A DNA stretch of 64,000 nucleotides, taken from Anastrepha obliqua (taxonomy: Eukaryota > Arthropoda > Insecta > Diptera > Tephritidae). A program made the translations under genes and the position numbers. Of the stretch, positions 21,053-32,943 are shown piece after piece. The notes under the pieces are model-generated. The model saw nothing but the letters and a program-made list of their open reading frames with translations. It was not told where the DNA came from and did no database searches. The stretch's first letter is position 1. Every line of letters starts with the position of its first letter. The DNA lies in assembly GCF_027943255.1 (NCBI RefSeq), contig NC_072893.1, positions 43,484,001 to 43,548,000 on the forward strand, read 5' to 3'.

Positions 21053-21440
21053 TAGTAAAAATATTTATTTGGAAAGGAGCTACAGCTGATCTACGGGAGT
21101 TTCTCTCAAAAAGGACCACTGTATCTCTGAACTGGATCCTCTGGAATTAAAAAATCAAACAGATTTCGTGTAAATAATATTAAATCTAGTAATTAATCGA
21201 AGGAATAAGCAAAACAAATTTGACAAATTGGCCGTTTCTCCAAAAAAATCGATTTTCGACCAAAATTTCGGCCTTAAATTCTTTATAAAAAAATATTTAT
21301 GGGGGATAAAAAATCTTCAATTAATTGAGACTAATCGGTTTAGCCGTTTTCGAGTAATGTCTCCAACCGACTTTAAAAACCACATTTTGAGAAAATCGCG
21401 CTGCTTTGGTTATTTCAAGCACTCTGAAACGCCTTTGCAT
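21053..21440 (+). repeat. dispersed non-coding repeat B (copy 1)
   Basis: About 390 bp are similar to 58425-58810. Shared words include TTTGGAAAGGAGCTACA, TTAAATCTAGTAATTAAT, GGCCGTTTCTCC, GACCAAAATTTCGGC, TTAAATT-TTTATAAAAAAATATTTA, GAGACTAATCGG-TTAGCCGTTT and CATTTTGAGAAAATCGCGCTG. No coding potential is seen. It starts immediately after a SINE tail. It is probably a non-autonomous DNA element; its termini are better seen in the second copy. Confidence 0.88.
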
Positions 21441-21689
21441 GCTACTTCGAAAACATTCCCCGAAAGGAAATTAAATTTTTTGTGTATTCTTAAATACATG
21501 TACACATAAAACAAATAATAAAAATCGATTTTTTGAAAATTCTAACTGTATAATTCAATAAAGTGGAATAATTTTTTCCCCCCTTTATTTCATACATCTG
21601 TCCACTGATATTAAGTATGTTGCTTAATAACAATTTTGGCAGGAGCATATTCGATTGTTGTCGTTGAATTTTTACTATATGAGACTTTT

Positions 21690-22560
21690 TAGCTTTTAGA
21701 CTAGATTTAGATTGGTTTCATCATAGTTTTGTACACTAACAGCTTTTTCTGTATAGTTACTCTGGATTTTGTGCAGACAAGTCGATGAAGTTGTCGAAGT
21801 TTTTCTTTTATTTGTTTGACCTTTTGCTTTATATAGTAATTCCAATTTAGTTTCGAATCAAAGTGAATACTCAGATATTTAGTAGTTGGTTTTATTGTTA
21901 TTGATTTGTCATTTATTTTAATTGGATCTGCAGTAAATTTTGTTTGGGTAGTAAATATAACCTGTACGGTTTTGTCTTCATTTATTTTTGGGTACCAATT
22001 ATCAAACCGTTCCTTAACTACGTCTGTGTATCTCTATAGTTTTTCAGTAGCTATAATTAAGCTTTCGCCTGATGCCAATAGTATTGTATCGTCTGCAACC
22101 GTAGGAGTTGATGAATTAGTTTCGTCAGGAGGTGGTATGTCTGCGGTGAGCAAAACATATATATAGTAGTGGTCCAAGAACGCTACTTTGCAGAACTCCC
22201 GTTGTTATTTGATGAATATCTGAACACCGATTAGTATTTTGGTCAGATTGCCATTTGGATTTTATTTGTAATTCTATGGATCTGTTGGACAGTTGAATGT
22301 GTTTTTCTAAATCCAAATTGATGATCCGGTATTATACGTTTTTTGTCCAGAAATTGGCTTAGCATGCAGTAGTTTCTCAGCAATTTTAGATATTATGCGT
22401 AGTAAGCTTATTGCTCTATGTGATGATAGTTTAGTTGAAACTTTGTAAGCGAAACATTCCATTAAAACGTTTCGTTTGTAGCTTTTCCTGTTATCATGTC
22501 ATATCCGGGTGTTTTTTTAAATATGTTTTATTCCTTTCTTGATGCAGGCTATTATTTCGT
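21690..22560 (-). pseudogene. LINE reverse transcriptase pseudogene
   Basis: On the minus strand: KHIQLSNRSIELQIKS (about 22300), TTGVLQSSVLGPLLYIC (about 22190, the RT block G-V-P-Q-G-S-V-L-G-P-L-L-Y), VADDTILLASGES (about 22090, the YADD region with Y to V), then degraded blocks for the thumb down to about 21690. The first Tyr of the active-site motif is lost and stops are frequent. Upstream RT blocks above 22340 are too decayed to place firmly. Confidence 0.75.
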
Positions 22561-23970
22561 ATGTATTCGTACATTTTATTTTTGTAAATCATAATGGAAG
22601 TTGTTTTAGTTGCCGATTTTCTTTTCTTCGTCATTTGATAGAACTTCTTCAAAGTATATTATAATTTGCCAAAGTTTTCGCATTTTTCTCTTTTGTAAGG
22701 GCCCATTGCCATTTTTCTTTACTGATGGTTAATGTTTTATTAGGGTTTTTAATGTTTTAGTGCATTCCCATAAAGGGTAGTTTGTATTTTTAATGGGAGT
22801 CAGGTTCTTCAAATAGTTTTCGATTTCTTTATTATTTCTTTTGTTTAAGGTATCCTTTAGAATTTTTGTGGCTAAGTTTAGTTTTATTTTGTCGTCAATT
22901 GATCTAGTTTTTTTCCATCTTTTTCTTAGCGGAATAATAATATAAATTTTTTTCTTTTTCTGATTAAAAAGTTTGAAACTGTAATTTATGTATATGGTTA
23001 TTGTTGTTATAAAACATTACTGAAAATTACAATAACAACACAAAAACCAGTGAAAAGTAATCAAAAATGGTCGGAAGTTGTTCCTCTATAGTTTTTTTCG
23101 AGGACTGTATTTCTTTCGCTAAAGAACAGCCGGCGCAATTTTAGCGTAGACTTAACAGAATCTGTATGCAAATATGAATGCCTACGTGTCCATATACAAT
23201 ATTCATGGGGCAGCGAAGGGTTGGAGAAAATTCACTTGCAAATCCGTACTCGTATGCATGTAACACACATACTTACATCCATACACATATTTTCAATGCT
23301 TGCATATGCAAAAAAAAAAACGTTTGAGTTTCACATCGGCATTATGACACATGCAAATTTACTTGTTTCTTTGCAAGGCTTTACCCTTTACGCTTTCACT
23401 TCCCTTTCCACTTTCGCACACTGGCGGGCGACCAACCAGCTTAAATGTAATAAATCCATGCTTCCGCCTCAATGCCGACAACGGCGCCACCACTGAAATG
23501 TAAATGAAAAGTACACAAAAGCCGCAAAACGGAAGGTCGACAAAAGAATTGAAAAACACAACAGAAAACATTAATCCGTATAAATAGAAAAAGAGTCAAA
23601 AAGAAGCTAAGACGTAAGTATTTATTCAAAAATATGCATGTGTGTGTGTAAGTGTTTGTGCATGCATGGAGCAGCCAACTAATTCCCTAATTGCACCAAA
23701 TGAGTAAAAATCTCTTCCGTTGTTTACGCTCTTAATCCGGCTGTCAGCTGTGAAAAAGTGTACGCTTCAGAGTGCTGCCATAAGTCGTGCGTGCAAACAG
23801 ATTGGCATAATTTGGCATTTTCAATTGGTGGGATATGCGAGCGTGCAGAGTACGACATGGATACAGTGACCCAAAATAATTTTCATAAAAATGATGAGTT
23901 GCTCCGAGTCATATACGAAATTTGCCAGGCACATAGGAAGAAGTAGTGGCGAATAATCAACAATATTTGA
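22561..23970. other. spacer, no recognised gene
   Basis: T-rich up to about 22980, then mixed. ORFs at 23221-23496 and 23758-23946 have no recognisable domain. Confidence 0.45.
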
Positions 23971-23972
23971 AC

Positions 23973-25921
23973 GATATCTTCTGTCGCCAGCAGAGGCCTC
24001 AAATATTGAAATTTCAGTTGATATTCTGAAAAATTTTATTTTTTCAGGATATTTCTTTTTTCTCTATGCATACCAAAAATAAGGTCTATAAACTAATTAG
24101 ACCTATATTATATTTATCCATGATTAAGCACCTGTACACTATAAAATAGTAATAAAACGTTATTGATTGTGCAGCTTTTTGCCTACTTTTTGTTGCGAAA
24201 ATACGAGTACACAAATATTTATGTAGCCCAGAACCCACCACGTGGAGGTTGCTGTACTTTGGGTTCCTATTCTCTTTTCTCATGTTTTGTAATATTGTAA
24301 AAAATTATAAAATAAAAGGTATTTCAAGAAAACACTGCGTTTTTTAAACTCAAAGCAATAGTTCATTTCATATTTATCAAATCAGAGGGAGTATTGTGGT
24401 TTGTTGTCAAACTGAGGCATAGTTTGACCGGATGCTAAAGTACTCCGAATGAATCCATCCCGAGCGTCACTTCCGCATAATTGAGGCGATGCTTCAGTAC
24501 CGAGTTTCACCGTTCGCTCCCCCGCCAGTGTGTGGCACGGATATTTAAAGAACGTCCAATTCTCATACACATTGTTGGATGATAAAATCTCCGTAAAAAT
24601 TTCATTTGTTACGTTCTTTAAAACGGGGGGAGAGATTATATTTACCGAAGACCAGTTTATCATTTTGCTGTAATCATCAGCATCAAAATCGAGAGTGCGA
24701 CATGCATGTAGTAAACTATTTCGCGCTTGCAAATTTTTGCGAGAGCATCGAGGCGAAATTCTCATCTCTCATCAGTCATCATTGCTAAAATGATGTTTTC
24801 CGGAAGAGCAAAATATGCGTTCCTAGAAATAAAACCATTAACAACATTTAAATATTTAGGTGCGAGGTACCGAGTCCGTCTGATAGTTTCAAACAGGTTC
24901 CCGTTTTCAAGAGAGCTATTATTTTGTATTTAAAACAACATTGTGACATAGACGGTCAGTAAATACTTTACAAGATATTTGAGCTTAGCTGAAGGTCGAA
25001 CTGTTGTAATATACAAGAATTAGAGGTGTCACTTTCTGAACCATCATTCACTGCCGATATATTGTAGCCAAACCACAGAATTTTTTGTTAGTAATTTGCT
25101 TGGTGTCCACTATTCCGATACGGCCTATACGAGCACCTCTTTGGTCTGACGGAAAAGCCTGCTCTTTTTTAGGAACTTTTTTTCTCTTGGACATGAGCAA
25201 GTTGTAAAATCTTGGCACTTACAAGCTGAAATATCAAAAAGTCGGGAAGCATTCGCCTTAAAGTCATCAGCACGTTTTTTCAAAGAAGGTCTTCTATGTG
25301 CAGAATACAAACCCTTTTTAATTTCTCTGTACTTTTTATGATACTCATTTATCATGTATGTTACGCGTGAATGTGAAACTGTGGGAATAGAAGCTTTGTT
25401 ATAAATACAAATGATTTTCTTGGCAACTTGTCCGGCTACGATCGAAAAGGCCGGCTCTCTGTTTCCTTCTGACTTTACGCCCAGTTCCCGTCTTTGAAAA
25501 ATATAAAATCTCATTACATCTGCAGAACTTGGTAGCTGATGATCTGGCAAATCTGTAGAACTTCCAAACAATGGGCAATTAAACGTTTGTCTTAGGGAAA
25601 ATTTGGTTAATGCCATTGTCGTCATATAAACTTATAATAAAGATACAATATCTTTTGAATAAAGCGGAAGAAAAAATAGACAAACCAATTGCTGTAACTT
25701 CAATTCAACTCGCAGTGCAAGGACGAGCTACTGGGAGCTCCATAAACGTATTGCTTGATCAAACAGAGTGGAGTGTGGTGAATTAAATTTTTTTGGCGGG
25801 CCTTCTCATATAAAATTTGTGTTTAACATATAGCAAATAGTATTTTTAAAAAAGTAAAAATTGTTCAGAATTTAAACTAAAATTTCTAAATTTGAGGCCT
25901 CTGCTGGCGACAGAAGATATC
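23973..25921 (-). mobile_element. DNA transposon with about 70-bp terminal inverted repeats, superfamily unknown
   Basis: The left end GATATCTTCTGTCGCCAGCA... (23973-24014) and the right end (inverse, 25880-25921) match over 42 bp with two mismatches. The similarity extends inward to about 70 bp, with several more mismatches. Between them lies a single minus-strand pseudogene (24382-25625). No clear target duplication is visible unless the shared palindrome GATATC is itself the duplication, in which case the ends start TTCTGTCGCC. Length is 1.95 kb. It does not match the terminal patterns of mariner (TA), piggyBac (TTAA) or any other family that I recognise. Confidence 0.85.
24382..25625 (-). 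pseudogene. broken gene of an unclassified transposon, probable transposase
   Basis: The first part (complement of 25125-25625, 166 codons) starts MTTMALTKFSLRQTFNC. It includes SSADVMRFYIFQRRE, a long basic helical stretch and a Cys cluster (C-K-C-Q-D-F-T-T-C-S-C-P-R-E-K-K) that resembles a small metal-binding knuckle. About 350 bp follow with stops and shifted frames (ARIGRIGIVDTKQITNKK is visible). The last part (24382-24765) contains LDFDADDYSKMINW, FFKYPCHTLAGERTVKLGTEAS and CGSDARDGFIRSTLASG before a stop. I recall this C-P-E-K-K / PCHTQ-ERCVKLVTEAS / DGFIR combination from arthropod hypothetical proteins, but do not know its biochemical class. Its position between inverted repeats suggests a transposase. 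Confidence 0.7.
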
Positions 25922-25924
25922 CTC

Positions 25925-28435
25925 CGATACGGCTGAAATTTGGTGCACACTTTATTAGTCTAATATTGCACCTTTTCCGCACTATTAGAAATCGATCCAA
26001 AAAAAAAAATTTTTTTTCGGACCACTCTAATATACATAGCAACAAATAATTGTTATAAAAGTTGCCTCAAACTAGGTTTTCCCTAAATCAACAGAACCTA
26101 AAAAAAGCATATTCCACGAACGGTATTGCGTGTCACTGTATATACGTATGTGCGACTGCGAATGCACGTGTCATTTATTTATTATGTTGGACAAGTCATG
26201 CTTCAAATATAAACAACAAAAACAATAGACGAGAAGTTTTTATTTTCTAAGAAATCATTTGCCAGGCACAGACACTCTTCATTAAAAACCGTAAACACCC
26301 CCTTAGGCAGCTGTTTGTTAACACCAGCTTTAAGCCAAAATGCACATAATTGCATACCTCAACACACATACGCACTTTTGTAAGTATAATATATGTAAAT
26401 ACTCGTTTCATGGATTTGCTTTCTGCAGCCTCACTTCATACAGATCGCAGGTTGAGTTCATTCATTGGATTATTGCAAGCAGCTGTGCCCTTTTGCACAG
26501 GAATTCTCTTGCAGAATGCTTGAACTCACTGAACTGATTCTTATGGAGGTCAGAAATTCAATACAGCTGACAATATTTTAGTAGGACAACAAGTACAACA
26601 ACATGCATGCCATTAGTCAATGGGACAATTCATGAGAGTTCGAAAAGGGGTTTAAGCTTTTTGTTTTTGGTTTTGTCCATTATTGTTACCAGCATCTGGA
26701 AACAGAACAAATGATTGTATATTTCAGATATTTCTGCTTCACTCAATTTAGTTTGTTAATTGGAAAATAATTGTTTACTAGAAAATTTTGAATAAACAGC
26801 TTTTGGGATAGTCGCGTAAGCGAAAATTTCGAAAAAGTTAATGAAAATTAGGTTCTTTAGGGAGCAGACGTCTATGCAATGAGGGATTGCTTTTGATTGA
26901 CGTTTAGCTGAAAAAATATATTTTAGATGTGGTTTCTATGTGGAGTTTTTCCAGGGGTGAACAAAAATTAGTAAATCCGGGTGCTATGGCAGCCCATTCC
27001 TGATATCTCGTCAATTTCAGACTCTCGTCAGGGATGCCCACGGGATTAGCATCTCATAGTATAGCCCACGCTTTAACTGGAAACTGTACAGTATGAATAA
27101 CTTAAGGTCTATCAAGGTGCTACAGGTGCATCAGTAGATGCATCGCTAGTTGCACAAGAGCTAACTTCCGCAGAAGAGCGGCTTGCATTTAAACACATTT
27201 ACTTAACACTCAGAGGCTAAGAATGCCTTTATGGGCTGTGGATAACGGATAACGAAGACGAAGAAGATAACGAAGACTTTGCCTCTGATTTAGGCAGAGT
27301 CGGGGTGAGAAGATGTGATTGCCACATCACCGAAATCGACTTTAGTGACAATTGCAACATTCTCTTCTCCTGTAGAAGTGATTGCTGATCTGTTAAAGCA
27401 ACATCATTATTCACAGACAGTTCCAAAATGGATATAACAACAAGATTTGACGTATTTTAGTAACCAAACCACAAACGAATTTTACAAAGCTACACAGGGC
27501 TTTTATATTTTTCAAGCTAAGGTCTATGCAAAGGACGTAGCAGTAGAGCTAATAAGTACATATAATGTGCCACACAACCTGAAAATTGTCTTCATTATAG
27601 GCAGTGAAATCGCTATTACGGTCTTTCAATTGTCAATGACTAACTCGATTTGAGTGAAATTCTATCAAAGAACCATACAATCCTCAATTAATATTTACTA
27701 AGTATTATAATTCGTTGGGTGCGCGAAGAAAGTGTGTGAGACAGAACTGGTAAAATCGAGTTAAAGCATAAAATTACCTCCTTTGAGAATACAGGTAAAG
27801 TTTAACCTTAGCTACTAAGGCCAAGTGTATTCATATGGACACCTGAAAAGCAATGCAATCTTAGCAAATTGCAATCTTATCGATTGCTTGATGAATGCAA
27901 AGCACTGGGATTTTTGATGCTCTTTAAATACGTGACTTCTCAGGGGCATACCAATCGGGCAAGGAACTATTAGTCATATGGCCTCTAGATTTGAAAATCC
28001 GCATAATATGTCTTCCAGAAGTTGTTGAGATGAGGAAGAGATATAACCCATTCAGCAATTCTTGTGTAGATGCTCCGTACTTCGAAAAATGAACTTCAGA
28101 TTTTGGAAGGAAAATTTCTGCAGAAGAATCTATTTAAAAATCTTGCATCGTGGTAGCTAGCTTAGTTGTAATATTTAAAGTAGATGTCGTGATAATCTGG
28201 GATAAAATCACGTAAGATACAAAAATAGATAGAGCACTGGAGTTGCTTCTGGCTCACCCACTTTAATTACCAGATTAAAGCTGAATCGTAAACTTTAACT
28301 GAAAATGCTGGAACTGCTTTTGTCGACCCTTTTCTGTATATGGCTGACCTGTTGAATAATTTCTTCACTCCCATCTACTGAAACATTTTCTACGCTTTTT
28401 ATTCAGACGATTTTTCATAAGAGATAGTTTACACC
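25925..28435. other. spacer, no recognised gene
   Basis: Largest stretch without an assigned element on the left half. ORFs are at most 68 codons. A GAAGAC/AACGAAGA short repeat lies near 27245-27280. It may be unique DNA or very old repeats. Confidence 0.45.
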
Positions 28436-28439
28436 TTCC

Positions 28440-28612
28440 TAAACTCCAACCCCCGAAGGCCGCCACCAGAGTCCATCCTTTACCCAACGCGAACGAAGAG
28501 CTATAGCTATCACGTGAAACCCGCGTTACTTTGGCACAGTTGCGTGCCCTGTGGATATTATAGTATGTTGAACTCCTATCTTAAGGTACTCCGCACGATA
28601 CCGGAACTTGTA
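28440..28612 (+). pseudogene. LINE C-terminal fragment
   Basis: The plus-strand reading contains PPEGRHQSPSFTQRE, then ETRVTLAQLR and degraded TPILRYSARYRNL. The ETRVTLAQLRSG block is the same one seen at 6180-6240 on the minus strand, so this is a short piece of a related Jockey-group LINE. Confidence 0.6.
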
Positions 28613-28722
28613 GGCACTTGAAGTGCAACCAATTAAAAAGGCCTTAAATTTAGTTTGGAAAACTACTTTTATTCAATTAAAATTGAAAAATTTGTGAAAA
28701 TAATACAAAATTAAGAATCAAT

Positions 28723-29720
28723 TTACTTATTCTCGATATGACCACCTTTTACCTTGACTATGTCCTTGAGACGATCCAGAAACGAATTGCAAGCTGCCCG
28801 AATGTGATTTGCAGGTAGTTTGGCCCACTCGCGGACAAAAGCTTTTTTCAGCGCCTCGAGGCTGGTGAATCTTTTAGCTCGAACCTCGCTCTCCAAAATG
28901 GCCCATAAGATAATCCATCGGACTCGCATCTGGTGAATTTGAGAGCCATTCTATGGACGTTATGAAGTTCGAAACGTTGTTTAGTCATTCTTGGTTCATT
29001 CGTGGGAATGACCATGGTCTGCCACCGAAATGTTTGTCTGCCCGTGGCTTTAAAGCAACCTACAGATTACTTTCTAGGTAATATTTCGCATTTACCTTAA
29101 CGCCAAGCTCGATGAAAATGATTGGAGAGCGCAGATCTGCGGTTACAGAGGCCCAACCCATTACCTGTGGCGGGTGTAGCCTCCTGGTAGCCAATCGATG
29201 ACTCAAATTCTCGTATGAACGGTCGGTCAAATAAATCCTATTGTACTGGGAGTTTACAAATCACTCAATTTGAAATATTTTCTCGTCAGGAAACACAATG
29301 TTCGGAAATTGATCGCTTTCGGCCAAGCGAAGCAATTCACTCGCTCTCTCAAGTCTGACTTGTTGCTGCTTTGGTGTGAGATTATGCGCCTTTCGGATCT
29401 TATATGGCTTGACTTTGAGATAATTTTTCAGTATGCGGCGGATGCAACGGTCAGATATCTTCAGTTCTTTCGCTATTTGATTGGTACTTCGTTGGGGATT
29501 TTGCTCAAGTCGCTTCTTAACTTTTTGAACCATTTCACGTGACGTCTTTTGATGATCACCTCAATGACGTTTTGCGATGCTACCAGGATCATTGTAACGA
29601 GTAATAGTGCGATAAACAAAAACTTTTATTTACTTTAAGGTGCTCGAGCTCACGAACAATCTCTGGTTGTGATTTTCGAGCCAAATATAATGCAATCACA
29701 CTATCACTGAACTCGAATTC
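28723..29720 (-). pseudogene. Tc1-like (DDE_3) transposase pseudogene
   Basis: Minus-strand order: EFSDSVIALYLARKSQPEIVRELEHLKVNK (first HTH), REMVQKVKKRLEQNPQRSTNQIAKELKISDRCIRRILKN (second HTH), KQQQVRLERASELL and IVFPDEKIFQIE (first catalytic Asp, in a 90-codon ORF at 29261-29533). These are followed in other frames by YNRIYLTDR, RLHPPQVMGWAS and IFIELGVK (about 29120), and the final ORF at 28723-28929 (LWAILESEVRAKRFTSLEALKKA...KGGHIENK-stop). Several frameshifts occur and the second catalytic block is badly decayed. The upstream end joins a Tigger fragment near 29720. Confidence 0.85.
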
Positions 29721-29721
29721 A

Positions 29722-30245
29722 CTGATTTCCCAATAACCATCATTTTTACTTTATGTTTTCCAGCAGCATTTGTACAATCAACGAACGCTATACTCGCCTT
29801 ACTGATCTTGTCTCCCGGACCCGAAGTTTCTTTTAAGCACACAAGAGTTTTATCGGGTAAGAGCTTCCAAAATAATCCAGATTCATCGGCATTGTACATA
29901 TGCTGTTTCATCAAACAAAAATTCATAATTGTTTTGTTAAATTTGTCAATTGTTCATGGTGCCAATCTTATTTGATCAGTTTTCCCTGCAAATTTTTAGC
30001 CATCGTATTCCACGCCGCTTTTTTAAGTTTGCAACACAATCATTGCTAGCGTGGAAGCTTCCAGAGTTTTTCTGAATTTTGGCATGCAATAACTTGGCAC
30101 TCTCTTTTAGCATATGACTAGTAATTGGTAAGTTTTTGGCCATTTCATCCGCAAACCAATTGAGCGGCGCCTTTTGCATTTTTGGAAAGAGAGTTAAGTG
30201 TTTTCCTTTTACTTGGACCGGGTTAAGATCGCGTAACAAACTTCT
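29722..30245 (-). pseudogene. Tigger/pogo transposase fragment
   Basis: The minus strand encodes LNWFADEMAKNLPITSHMLKESAKLLHAKI...FHASNDCVANLKKRRGIRWLKI (CENP-B-type second HTH, complement of 29976-30239) and, after a shift, MYNADESGLFWKLLPDKTLV...SIAFVDCTNAAGKHKVKMMVIGKS (first catalytic Asp of DDE_1, complement of 29730-29926). It ends abruptly at VIGKS, where the Tc1-like pseudogene begins. This is a third Tigger copy, different from the two at 7-9.5 kb. Confidence 0.88.
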
Positions 30246-30313
30246 TTATGGACTGTTCATTTTCTAGTACGACTTATTGTTGCTCTATATACCTGAAAGA
30301 GTATATATGTATG

Positions 30314-30585
30314 TAATTGGCGCGTACACCCTGTTTTTGGGTATTTGGCCGATCTCCTCCTTCTATTTGTGGTGAGCTTCTTAATATTGTTCCACAAATG
30401 GAGGGACCTACAGTTTCAAGCCGACTATGGACGGCAGATATTTCGTTTATGAGGAGCTTTTTCATGGCAGGAATACACTCGGAGGTTTGCCATTGCCTGC
30501 CGAGTAGCGACCGCTATTAGAAAAATCTTTTTCGGTTTCTTTTGGTTTCAATTCGAGCCTAAGCATTTCCGAATGGTAGGCGGAC
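30314..30585 (-). mobile_element. tRNA-derived SINE, family A (minus strand, damaged head)
   Basis: On the plus strand it starts with the inverted 3' end AATTGGCGCGTACACC and shows TTCCACAAATGGAGGGACC, ATGAGGAGCTTTTTCATGGC, GGAGGTTTGCCATTGCCTGC and AGCGACCGCTATTAGAAAAA. Beyond about 30535 only short pieces of the tRNA head remain (TTCAATTCGAGCC, TTCCGAATGGTA). Confidence 0.9.
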
Positions 30586-30589
30586 ACTA

Positions 30590-32330
30590 AATCATTCGGA
30601 CTATTAGTTAATTTAATTTTAATTTGTCCAGAATCTCAAATTTTTCTTTTATTGTAAGCAGCGTAAATTTTCTCTTTGCCATTATGAGACCACACTGCAC
30701 AAAACCGGGGAAGTACCCGAGCATTATTCTCAAAAATACAACGTAAAAGAGCAAAAGTGAAAGACAAAACAAAAAATTTTGCAAATATCGATTAAAGTTT
30801 TCTAATAGCCCAAGTGCTGAGTACGCAATGAAAATAAAAGTATCGGGTTGTGTAAGTAATGAATTCCTACTGTATTTACGAACTTAGAACCACCCAACAG
30901 ATTCATAAATATAACAAGAAAAGCTTTACTTTATTATTCTAAATATTTTTTGCAAACAAGACATCGAGGACCAAAGAGCTTGAAATCTAAAACAAGGCCC
31001 TGTTTTTACATGCCTATTACAGCTATAAACCTGAGGTTACACCAACCATTCAGAAGTTGCAACATGGAGGCGAAGTGGCCTTTGGTGAGATAAGTAACGA
31101 GACTCGTAAAATGTAGTTCATGGAGTGGGCTACGGAAGAGGCTCTACGGCACTTAAATGATTATTTAAAGTCGAATTAAACTAAACTCCAAATGAGCCAC
31201 ACTTTATAAAAATATACTAAACTGAAACGCAACTACAGAACCATGCCTTTATATGCCAGAAGAAATGCTACTGCGGTGGAAATTTTATTATATTTTGAGT
31301 GCTGACATGAAATGAGCCAAATGTTAAAATAGTAGCTATCCACTTTTTTTACTGAGAAATGTTTTTTGTTAACAAATTTTAACAACTACAAAACCTTTTG
31401 CCAACACAAAAGTTTCTAGTAACTGCATTTGTATGTAATCCTTGTGTGTCGCATTGCTTCCCGACCATTTGCAGTCCACAACAGTTGACTTGAGTCGCAT
31501 GAACTCACTTTCAGGTGCAAAGAGTCGTAAATGCACACATACATACACATATACCTACTTACGTTGCACTGCCATCGCTCATGAAAGAGTGAAAAATAGA
31601 AATGCTGACCATAAAGCTTAAAACTTCTCTAAAGGGACAAATTTAAATGCGCATATCGCGATCACGCAAGGGAGTGCAATTGAAACGCTCTCAACGCGCG
31701 CTTAGCCGTGGCCGTCAAACAACCGTCGTCACGTTTGCAACCGGGTTTTATTTTACTCCCTTTTAGCGTTTAGTGATTTTTGTCAGCTTCACAAGAATTA
31801 AAATTAATCTGTCGCATTTGAATGAGATTTGAGTTACCCGCGAGCATGCAAGGTTTCATTTGGTCTGAATTGTATGCGGAGCAACTGAAGTTGTGCATTT
31901 TTAGTTGAAATTAAGCGCTATTTTAGATGAAGCAGTTGCTCGTGCTTTGTTTTATGAGGGGAATTAATAGCTTTATTCTGTAGACACCCAAATAAAGAAC
32001 GGAAGCAGGTAAATAGCAAAAGCTCACCAGATTTATCAACTAATAGAATCAGAAAAAAAGATAATTTAAGTGAAACTAAAAAACGTCCTTATACTTAAGA
32101 GCAAACACCAAAAAACCTGCTAATGCATTCAATTTTGCAAAGGATTTTTCTTTTCTTTAACTTAAAGAATTCTGAATTAGGGAGCAACACATCCAAATTT
32201 CAGGTCAGTCGATAAGATTTCATATAATTTTTAAAGATTTTTTCTGAAAACTTTTGTATGAATGTCTAATAGAAGCGGGACTGGCAACATTCAAACTTAG
32301 AGTGCCGTTATAAAAAAAAATGTAAATGAT
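30590..32330. other. spacer, no recognised gene
   Basis: No motif-bearing ORF. The part around 31660-31760 is more GC-rich (CGCGATCACGCAAGG..., CGTCGTCACG) and could be unique host sequence, but there is no direct support for a gene. Confidence 0.45.
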
Positions 32331-32332
32331 TA

Positions 32333-32914
32333 CGAGGTGTGTTCCAAAAGGAAGGTGAAGGTTTCAAATTTCGCGGGCTACGTACATTCGACCCTCGGTG
32401 ATGATTTTCTGCTATCGAAAAAAATGAATCAAAAAAGTTGAATCAAAATTTGTGTTAAAAATGGAAGAAAATTGTTATGGAGAATCGTCGAATCACAATT
32501 AGAGAAGCGATTGACGATTTCGGCATATCGGTTGGCTCATGCCATACAATCTTTTCGGAAATGTTGGACATGAAGCGTTGGCAGCGAAGTTCATTCCAAA
32601 ATTGCTGAATTTTGAAAAAAAATAACTTTGCTTAAAACCAAAAACAACAGATTTGCTTTAAAGAGTCATAGCTGGTGACGAATCATGGGTAAATGGTTAT
32701 GACATCGAAACCAAAGCCCAATCATTCCAATGGAAGAGTACAGGATAGCCAAGAGTCGAGCAGAAGAGCAGAAAATCGTCGAACACGCAAAACACTTGTC
32801 TTATTTATGCTACTATTTTTATACGGTTTATTGCTCGTCTTCCAGGCCAACATAAAAAAATAATCATTGCAAGGCCAGACTTGATAATTCTCCTTATTTT
32901 TTGAACAAACCTCG
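32333..32914 (+). mobile_element. mariner deletion derivative, CGAGGTGTGTTC termini
   Basis: CGAGGTGTGTTCCAAAAGG follows TA at 32331-32332; the right end TTTTTTGAACAAACCTCG is the inverse with one mismatch in the first 12 bp. The same termini bound the mariner at 59601-60848. The remnant (32477-32790) shows MENRRITIREAIDDFGISVGSCHTIF, then VTNHG and GYDIETKAQSFQWKS, so the second HTH and the start of the catalytic domain are present and the rest is deleted. Confidence 0.82.
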
Positions 32915-32943
32915 TGTATATTTTTTTTTAATTTTAAAATCTA

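Noticed and set aside
25925..28435. Host exons in the largest unassigned stretch
   Set aside because: Only short ORFs with no domain; splice-like words occur by chance and give no support without transcripts.
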